Assembly: GCA_946405655.1 (NCBI GenBank)
Contig: CAMJHX010000096.1
Span: 1 to 5,588 of the forward strand
Length of the DNA: 5,588 nucleotides
Source of the DNA: an uncultured Clostridia bacterium
GTDB taxonomy: Bacteria; Bacillota; Clostridia; Oscillospirales; Oscillospiraceae
Direction of reading: 5' to 3'
Shown: one piece after another, positions 1 to 3,527 of the stretch
Layout of the letters: every line of letters starts with the position of its first letter
Numbering within the stretch: position 1 is the stretch's first letter
Program-made: the position numbers and the translations under genes
The notes under the pieces: generated by a model
Database searches by the model: none
Told to the model about the DNA's origin: nothing
Seen by the model: the letters and a program-made list of their open reading frames with translations, nothing else

Positions 1-986
1 TCTCCCTTGCAGACGTACTGCTCGCCGTCGTGGATGTAGCCGGGGGCTTTGGTGGAGATGATGTCCGTCTCGCGCGGATCGGAATCCATGAGATGCATCA
101 TGCTGCCCTTGAAGGTTTTATAGAACCAGACGCCGGGCGTGAAGACGAGCTTGACATAGAGGACGCTGAGCCAGACGCGCCATCGGCTCGGCTCCGTGAC
201 CTTCTGGACGCGGGACTCGGTATAGACCATCTTGCCGATGTGCTTGGGGCAGTTCGATTCGCAGATGCCGCAGCCGAGGCACTTGTCGAGGTCGATCTTG
301 TGGTTGCCGTTTTCGTCAAACGACAGCGCGCCGACGGGACATGCCTTGACGCACTTCTGGCAGTGGACGCACTCGCTCTCGTTGAATTCCGGGAGATAGG
401 GGCCGTTGTAGTTGACAAACGGAACATGGAACTTTGTCTTGAGCGTGAGCGGCATGCAGCAGCAGGGGCAGCAGAAGCAGAGGTTGTCCTGATAGGGCTG
501 GACGCAGCTCTCAACGACGGCGATGAGATTGCGCTTGTGCGCCATCTCCGCCACGGCGAGGCATTCCTCCACGCTCACGGCGCGCTCACCCGCCTTTTTC
601 TTGAGCTTGCCGTAGAAGTTCAGGCCGAAGCAGGTGTTGATCGGATTATCGCAATTGCCGCGCACGGTGCGGCAGACGCAGGGGCTCACGGCGATGTCCG
701 TGGTATTCCGGATGATGTCCTTCGCCACCTCGATCGGGACGACGACGGAGTTGGTGTGGATATAGCGATAGTGCAGCTCGAGGCTCTTGCGGATCATAGG
801 GCCGATGATGGGCTTGACGGCGAGCTGCCCCATCATATAAGAGAACCGGACGACGTCGACCGTGTTCTTCAGATGCTTCTTGAGGAAATTGGCGCGAAAG
901 CGCGCCTCGCTGTCATAGAGGGTGATGCCGTCGACCTCCACCTTGCGGGAGGTATAGCGGTTGGTGCTTTTCACTTCGGTGGCCAT
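1..986 (-). CDS. 4Fe-4S dicluster ferredoxin-domain protein, cysteine-rich, C-terminus cut off by the window edge
   Basis: The start is ATG at 986-984, with AAAGGAG (996-1002) 9 bases upstream. The frame stays open to the left edge, giving 328 residues and no stop. A bacterial-type ferredoxin module is clear: C206-x2-C209-x2-C212-x3-C216-P and C236-x2-C239-x2-C242-x3-C246-P, enough for two [4Fe-4S] clusters. The N-terminal half adds more cysteines: C103-V-C105, C112 and C119 (the NCDNP segment), C142, C161, and a C-x-C-C-x-C-C-C run at 170-177. From memory, this CxC...NCD...C plus CNCCxCCC-like pattern recurs in a family of clostridial 4Fe-4S proteins of undefined role. There is no signal peptide. 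The segment at about 271-289 is hydrophobic but contains Lys279, so it is probably not a true membrane span. The role is probably cytoplasmic electron transfer; partner and substrate are unknown. It is divergent from a LysR gene, which may control it. Confidence 0.88.
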   Translation of the reverse strand, partial: MATEVKSTNRYTSRKVEVDGITLYDSEARFRANFLKKHLKNTVDVVRFSYMMGQLAVKPIIGPMIRKSLELHYRYIHTNSVVVPIEVAKDIIRNTTDIAVSPCVCRTVRGNCDNPINTCFGLNFYGKLKKKAGERAVSVEECLAVAEMAHKRNLIAVVESCVQPYQDNLCFCCPCCCMPLTLKTKFHVPFVNYNGPYLPEFNESECVHCQKCVKACPVGALSFDENGNHKIDLDKCLGCGICESNCPKHIGKMVYTESRVQKVTEPSRWRVWLSVLYVKLVFTPGVWFYKTFKGSMMHLMDSDPRETDIISTKAPGYIHDGEQYVCKG

Positions 987-1045
987 GGTTTTGTGCTCCT
1001 TTCACGGGCTTTTGCATTCTGAAATGTGGTTTTTCTGACGATTTC

Positions 1046-1101
1046 AGTCTAGCAGAGGCACCGATAAAAAGATAATATTTTGTTGAAAAACCTTTATGAC
1101 C
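1046..1101 (-). promoter_or_regulatory. Candidate promoter region for the Fe-S protein gene
   Basis: On the minus strand a -10-like TATTAT lies at 1077-1072. Eighteen bases upstream of it (1101-1096) the sequence is GGTCAT, which is no match to a -35 box. A second option is an extended -10, TGC-TAGACT, with its hexamer at 1051-1046 and no good -35. Absence of a -35, with a LysR-type palindrome just upstream, would fit an activator-dependent promoter. This is inference, and the exact start site cannot be chosen from sequence. Confidence 0.35.
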
Positions 1102-1126
1102 ACGGATGGTTATGACCTTCATAACC
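1094..1126. promoter_or_regulatory. Candidate LysR-type operator: palindrome plus an extra half-site
   Basis: GGTTATGA (1108-1115), a 3-base spacer, then TCATAACC (1119-1126) form a perfect inverted repeat. It contains a dyad-symmetric T-N11-A core (TATGA...TCATA), the classic LysR-family recognition motif. A third copy of the half-site, TTATGACC at 1094-1101, repeats the one at 1110-1117 with a 16-base offset, towards the Fe-S gene. A full site next to a weaker half-site is how LysR regulators commonly occupy recognition and activation sites. The palindrome ends 11 bases before the lysR -35 box, so autoregulation is also plausible. Confidence 0.6.
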
Positions 1127-1136
1127 GTTGGGATAT

Positions 1137-1165
1137 TTGACTTTTTCCGAGCCGCTCGGTAGAAT
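1137..1165 (+). promoter_or_regulatory. Sigma-A-type promoter of the LysR gene
   Basis: TTGACT (1137-1142), a 17-base spacer and TAGAAT (1160-1165) match the consensus at 5 of 6 positions in each box. Transcription would start near 1172, giving a leader of about 25 bases before the ATG at 1197. The spacer holds a 13-base palindrome, CCGAGC-C-GCTCGG (1147-1159). Confidence 0.7.
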
Positions 1166-1196
1166 ATTGTGGACAGAACAAGGGGAGGTGCGGCGC

Positions 1197-2105
1197 ATGG
1201 AGCTGCGGGATCTGAGATACTTCTGCCTCGTGGCGGAGACGGGGAGCGTGACGCGCGCGGCGGACACGCTGTGCGTTTCGCAGCCGTTCGTGACGAAGGT
1301 GATCCATCGGCTGGAGGAGGAGCTCGGCACGAAGCTCTTTGACCTCGAGCGCCGGCGCGTGGTCTTGAACCAGAACGGCGAATATTTCTACCGCCACGCG
1401 CGGGAGATCCTTGACAAGCTCGACCGCCTGACCGAGGACATGGCCGCCATGCAGGAGCAGGCGGAATTCACCACGACGCTGCTTTACAACAACGCGGGCT
1501 ACTTGAGCGCGCTCAACAGCGCGTTCATGGCGCAGTATCCGCACAGCGTGCTCTCCGAGACCTACGCCAAGCGGAGCGACATCATCGACCTGCTGAACAC
1601 GAACAAGGCAGACTTTGCCATCGCGCTGCCGCCGATCACGGGAGAGGAATCGCGCCTGATTGAGACAATCACGGTGCTGAAAGACACCGGCAGCATCATG
1701 GTGCCGCCGGATCACCCGCTGTATCAGAAGGAGTTCGTCACGCTCGAGGAGATCGCCCCCTACCCCATCGTCATCGCGCCGAAGGGCTCCGGCATGCGCG
1801 ACACGATTGACCACATCTTCGAGCGCCGCGGGCTGACGCCGAACGTGGTCTATGAGACGAACGACATGGATCTGCAGCAGCGCGCCGTGCTGGTGGACAA
1901 GCGCGGGATCGCCTTCATGTCCATCATCCACACGAAGGACCCGCTCATCGGGCAGTACTGCCGCAAGACGCTCACCGACCAATGCTTCGGCACGGTGGGC
2001 CTGAGCTACAACAAATACCGCCCCGAGACCGTGAGCACGCGGGCGTTCAGGCAGTTCGTGCTGGAGTTTTTCGGGAAGCTGCAGAGTCTGGCGGACAGCA
2101 TATAA
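1197..2105 (+). CDS. LysR-family transcriptional regulator
   Basis: This is a 302-residue DNA-binding regulator of typical LysR length (about 290-310). Residues 1-60 form the winged helix-turn-helix: it opens MELRDLRYFCLVAETGSV, the recognition helix is near 28-44 (SQPFVTKVIHRLEEELG), and the wing includes LFDLERRRVVLNQNG. A linker helix follows (about 61-88), then a periplasmic-binding-protein-like effector domain (about 91-300), with KADFAIA at 137-143 and the domain hinge around 160-170. The ATG at 1197 is chosen because the family N-terminus begins there and GGGAGG (1183-1188) sits 8 bases upstream; an in-frame TTG at 1128 lacks both. The effector cannot be read from sequence. The closest expected target is the divergent Fe-S gene through the palindrome at 1108-1126. 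The gene ends just before a strong terminator. Confidence 0.93.
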   Translation: MELRDLRYFCLVAETGSVTRAADTLCVSQPFVTKVIHRLEEELGTKLFDLERRRVVLNQNGEYFYRHAREILDKLDRLTEDMAAMQEQAEFTTTLLYNNAGYLSALNSAFMAQYPHSVLSETYAKRSDIIDLLNTNKADFAIALPPITGEESRLIETITVLKDTGSIMVPPDHPLYQKEFVTLEEIAPYPIVIAPKGSGMRDTIDHIFERRGLTPNVVYETNDMDLQQRAVLVDKRGIAFMSIIHTKDPLIGQYCRKTLTDQCFGTVGLSYNKYRPETVSTRAFRQFVLEFFGKLQSLADSI

Positions 2106-2107
2106 AA

Positions 2108-2137
2108 GCAAAACCCGCGCTGCAGCGCGGGTTTTGC
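2108..2137. terminator. Bidirectional intrinsic terminator between convergent genes
   Basis: A perfect 30-base palindrome centred at 2122/2123 forms a stem of about 13 base pairs: GCAAAACCCGCGC, a TGCA-centred loop, then the complement. Its outer arms are A/T-rich and supply the U-rich tracts, GUUUUGCCUUU in the plus direction and UUUUGCUUUUA in the minus direction. It starts 3 bases after the LysR stop codon and lies 13 bases beyond the stop of the convergent flavin-barrel gene, so it serves both. Confidence 0.85.
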
Positions 2138-2149
2138 CTTTCGGCAATA

Positions 2150-2536
2150 TCAGAGCGCAAGCTCTTTTCTGTTGTCGGCGTTGGGGCTGGCGACGATGAG
2201 CTTTTCGGGCGTGACGGCGATGGCGCATTTGGCGTGGAGCGCGCCGCCGAAAGTGTCCACCGTGAGCTTCTCGAAGAAATCGAACATGGGGCCCTCGGTG
2301 ACGAACTCCGCCGTTCCCTTGACCTGATAGGACTCCGCGCCGGAGACGGCGGCGATGGCGATTTTGCCGTTTTTCTCGATGTTCTTCAGCGTGGTATCGA
2401 GCAGGACGGCGCCGATATAGAACTTGCCGTCCTCGCCGATGGTCTTGAAGCCCACGGGGACGACGTTCGGCTCGTCGTCAAACGTGGCGAGGAACCAGGG
2501 ATTTTCCGCGAATACCTTTTTGACAGCGTCAGTCAT
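2150..2536 (-). CDS. Pyridoxamine 5'-phosphate oxidase-like (FMN-binding split-barrel) protein
   Basis: A 128-residue protein, complete, with ATG at 2536-2534 and AAAGGAG (2545-2551) 8 bases upstream. It fits the compact single-domain branch of the split-barrel flavin-binding superfamily: NPWFLATFDDEPNVVPVGF (12-30) is the first beta hairpin, GKFYIGAVLLDTTLKNIEKN (37-56) gives the strand and the phosphate-binding K-N-I turn, KIAIAAVSG (58-66) is the next strand, and SYQVKGTAEFVTEG (69-82) continues the barrel. Such proteins usually bind FMN, sometimes F420 or heme, as homodimers in the cytoplasm. They need not be true pyridoxine oxidases, which are longer (about 200 residues). Substrate and reaction are unknown. 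It is divergent from an HxlR regulator with overlapping promoters, so it is the likely target of that regulator. The alternative start that extends the frame to 2845 would run through the promoter and into hxlR and is not credible. Confidence 0.88.
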   Translation of the reverse strand: MTDAVKKVFAENPWFLATFDDEPNVVPVGFKTIGEDGKFYIGAVLLDTTLKNIEKNGKIAIAAVSGAESYQVKGTAEFVTEGPMFDFFEKLTVDTFGGALHAKCAIAVTPEKLIVASPNADNRKELAL

Positions 2537-2573
2537 GATAAATACTCCTTTCAAACTTGCTCTTATTTTGCTA

Positions 2574-2602
2574 TTTACATTGCTTTGCGTTCCTGATACA
2601 AT
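2574..2602 (+). promoter_or_regulatory. Promoter of the HxlR-type gene
   Basis: TTTACA (2574-2579), 17 bases, TACAAT (2597-2602), preceded by TGA, which makes an extended -10. Each box matches the consensus at 5 of 6 positions. The predicted start near 2609 gives a leader of about 67 bases. The -10 overlaps the -10 of the opposing promoter by two bases. Confidence 0.7.
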
Positions 2603-2629
2603 CATAAGCGGAAGCAATCCGTCTGTCAA
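2601..2629 (-). promoter_or_regulatory. Strong promoter of the flavin-barrel gene
   Basis: On the minus strand TTGACA (2629-2624) is a perfect -35, followed after 17 bases by TATGAT (2606-2601), 5 of 6 to the -10 consensus. The start would be near 2594, with a leader of about 58 bases. This is the best promoter in the window and by itself predicts high expression, so a repressor acting here makes sense. Confidence 0.78.
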
Positions 2630-2636
2630 TGACGGA
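2618..2636. promoter_or_regulatory. Candidate HxlR operator (inverted repeat over the -35 box)
   Basis: TCCGTC (2618-2623), 7 bases, GACGGA (2631-2636) form a perfect inverted repeat with 6-base arms. The 7-base spacer contains the whole -35 box of the flavin-barrel promoter (2624-2629). The site also lies at about +10 to +28 of the hxlR transcript. A dimeric regulator bound here would block the minus promoter and could impede its own gene. Assignment to HxlR rests on position only. Confidence 0.45.
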
Positions 2637-2675
2637 GAAAATGATGAGTAGGTAAGAAAAAACGGAGTGATTTTC

Positions 2676-3011
2676 ATGGAAGAACCGAAGGCTGCGCTCT
2701 GTCCGTGCATGGACGCGTGCGTGCTGCAGCAGGTGATGAATTCGATCGGCGGCAAGTGGAAGCTGCCGATCCTCTGCTCGCTCTCGGCAGACGGTCCGAC
2801 GCGGTATAACGATCTGCTGCGGAAAATGCGCGGCATCTCGAACACGATGCTCGCAAAGTCGCTGCGCGAGCTGGAGCGCGACGGGCTCGTGGAGCGGCAG
2901 GAATATCTGGAGGTGCCGGTGCGCGTGGAATACGCCGTGACCGAGCGCGCAAGAACGCTGCAACCGGTGCTGCATCAATTAATCCAGTGGCAATTAAAAA
3001 CGCAGGAATAA
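2676..3011 (+). CDS. HxlR-family winged-helix transcriptional regulator
   Basis: A 111-residue protein matching the single-domain HxlR family in length and signature. C9, C11 and C15 stand before the helix-turn-helix; IGGKWKLPIL (24-33) is the hallmark first helix; RYNDLLRKMRGISNTMLAKSLRELERDGLVERQEY (43-77) is the helix-turn-helix and recognition helix; VPVRVEYAVTERARTLQPVL (80-99) is the wing and C-terminal dimer helix. The ATG at 2676 is preferred over the upstream in-frame GTG at 2667 because GGAG (2664-2667) is 8 bases before the ATG and overlaps that GTG. Some relatives (HypR, QorR/YodB type) sense electrophiles or disulfide stress through an N-terminal cysteine, so C9, C11 or C15 may be redox sensors here; that is inference. 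The divergent flavin-barrel gene is the likely target. Confidence 0.92.
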   Translation: MEEPKAALCPCMDACVLQQVMNSIGGKWKLPILCSLSADGPTRYNDLLRKMRGISNTMLAKSLRELERDGLVERQEYLEVPVRVEYAVTERARTLQPVLHQLIQWQLKTQE

Positions 3012-3060
3012 AGCCTCGCAGAGTTTGCGCTCTGAAATTGGTTTTGCCATTCTCCGTCTA

Positions 3061-3100
3061 TGTCATTGCGAGCCAGTGTGCGCACTGGCTCGCAATGACA
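3061..3100. repeat. 40-bp intergenic palindromic repeat (REP/MITE-like)
   Basis: Perfect 18-base arms (TGTCATTGCGAGCCAGTG at 3061-3078 and its complement at 3083-3100) flank a 4-base centre, TGCG. I recall very similar GTCATTGCGAGCCAGTG elements scattered between genes in gut Clostridia. Spurious translations of such elements, like the VIASQCAHWLAMT and SLRASAHTG peptides readable here, are common in genome annotations. The exact copy number in this genome cannot be known from the window. It abuts the terminator at 3101. Confidence 0.8.
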
Positions 3101-3136
3101 CGAAAAAACCGCCTCGTTCGAGGCGGTTTTTCGTGT
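3098..3136. terminator. Bidirectional intrinsic terminator
   Basis: The stem is ACCGCCTCG (3108-3116) with its complement at 3119-3127, flanked by six A's on the left (3103-3108) and five T's on the right (3127-3131). The outer ACACG/CGTGT bases (3098-3102, 3132-3136) can also pair, leaving one bulged A. It gives a U-tract in both directions and therefore ends hxlR from the left and the small membrane-protein gene from the right. Confidence 0.85.
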
Positions 3137-3379
3137 TTACCATTCCTGCTTGATGGGAAGCCACCAGGTGAAGCCGAAGCTCAAACACTGTGCCAGCGCT
3201 TCCGGGGTGGAGATGCCGTGCTCCTCGGCGACCTTTTTGCCGATGAGGAAATACTCCGAGGTGTGCATGGCGAGGAGCGCCAGCAGCGGGAGGGGCTTTT
3301 TCTTCATCGCCATGAACGCAAACGCCGTGTAGAGGCCGACACAGATGGGCTTTCCGAATGCGAGAGTCATGTTTTTCAT
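3137..3379 (-). CDS. Small hydrophobic membrane protein of unknown function
   Basis: An 80-residue protein with ATG at 3379-3377 and a strong GGAGGAG site (3386-3392) upstream; the second Met (residue 4) has no better-placed site. Likely membrane segments are residues 11-25 (PICVGLYTAFAFMAM), 29-47 (from PLPLLALLAM through EYFLIG) and perhaps 62-77. A basic KKK turn sits at 26-28 and a charged, soluble-looking stretch, KKVAEEHGISTPEA, at 48-61. Residues H39 and E42, then a G-I-S turn and an FGFTWW-P ending, loosely recall the H-x-x-E ... G-F pattern of TMEM254/DUF4499-type small membrane proteins; this is a low-confidence resemblance from memory. The stop codon sits one base inside the terminator palindrome edge, as expected for a monocistronic gene. 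Its own promoter region is shared with recJ. Function cannot be assigned. Confidence 0.75.
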   Translation of the reverse strand: MKNMTLAFGKPICVGLYTAFAFMAMKKKPLPLLALLAMHTSEYFLIGKKVAEEHGISTPEALAQCLSFGFTWWLPIKQEW

Positions 3380-3410
3380 GGGAATCTCCTCCGTTTCTCT
3401 GGATGGGCTT

Positions 3411-3418
3411 ATTATAGC
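3411..3418 (-). promoter_or_regulatory. Extended -10 promoter for the small membrane protein
   Basis: On the minus strand TGC-TATAAT has a perfect -10 hexamer at 3416-3411 and the TG of an extended -10 at 3419-3418. The -35 region 17 bases upstream is only TTTTCC (3439-3434). The start would be near 3404, about 25 bases before the ATG. A second, weaker upstream option is TTGCGG (3477-3472), 16 bases, TATACT (3455-3450). Confidence 0.6.
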
Positions 3419-3461
3419 ACGATTCCGCGCACAGGAAAAGAGACATAATAGTATAATAAGG

Positions 3462-3490
3462 TTGCAGGATGCCGCAAAATTTGCTATACT
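3462..3490 (+). promoter_or_regulatory. Promoter of recJ
   Basis: TTGCAG (3462-3467), 17 bases, TATACT (3485-3490), preceded by TGC, which makes an extended -10. The -10 matches 5 of 6; the -35 is weak (3 of 6), which the extended -10 could offset. The start would be near 3497, about 31 bases before the recJ ATG. Confidence 0.6.
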
Positions 3491-3527
3491 GAATCATTAA
3501 AAAAGAAATGAACAGAGACGAGGCATC

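Noticed and set aside
30..1022. 330-codon plus-strand frame opposite the Fe-S gene
   Set aside because: Its translation is low-complexity A/D/V/E/L with no domain, while the opposite strand encodes clear ferredoxin motifs with a good ribosome site. It is the antisense shadow of GC-rich codons.
913..1122. 69-codon minus-strand frame spanning the lysR/Fe-S gap
   Set aside because: It begins within the operator palindrome, lacks a ribosome site, and runs out of frame into the Fe-S gene start.
1128..1196. Extended TTG start for the LysR gene, adding 23 residues
   Set aside because: The TTG lies upstream of the predicted promoter, has no Shine-Dalgarno, and the added residues are foreign to the family N-terminus.
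1119..2228. 369-codon minus-strand frame opposite lysR
   Set aside because: It overlaps a well-formed LysR gene throughout, runs through the bidirectional terminator, and reads as R/H/A/L-rich shadow sequence.
3019..3034. CAGAG-N6-CTCTG as a dedicated hxlR terminator
   Set aside because: The stem is only five base pairs and is not followed by a proper T-run. The strong terminator at 3098-3136 suffices.
2987..3448. 153-codon plus-strand frame covering the hxlR end, the repeat and the membrane gene
   Set aside because: It starts inside hxlR with no ribosome site, translates the palindromic repeat (VIASQCAHWLAMT), and opposes the membrane-protein gene.
3452..3457. Perfect TATAAT on the plus strand as a recJ -10
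   Set aside because: The bases 17 upstream (GCACAG) are not a -35 and there is no TGN extension. The TATACT at 3485 with its extended -10 is better placed.
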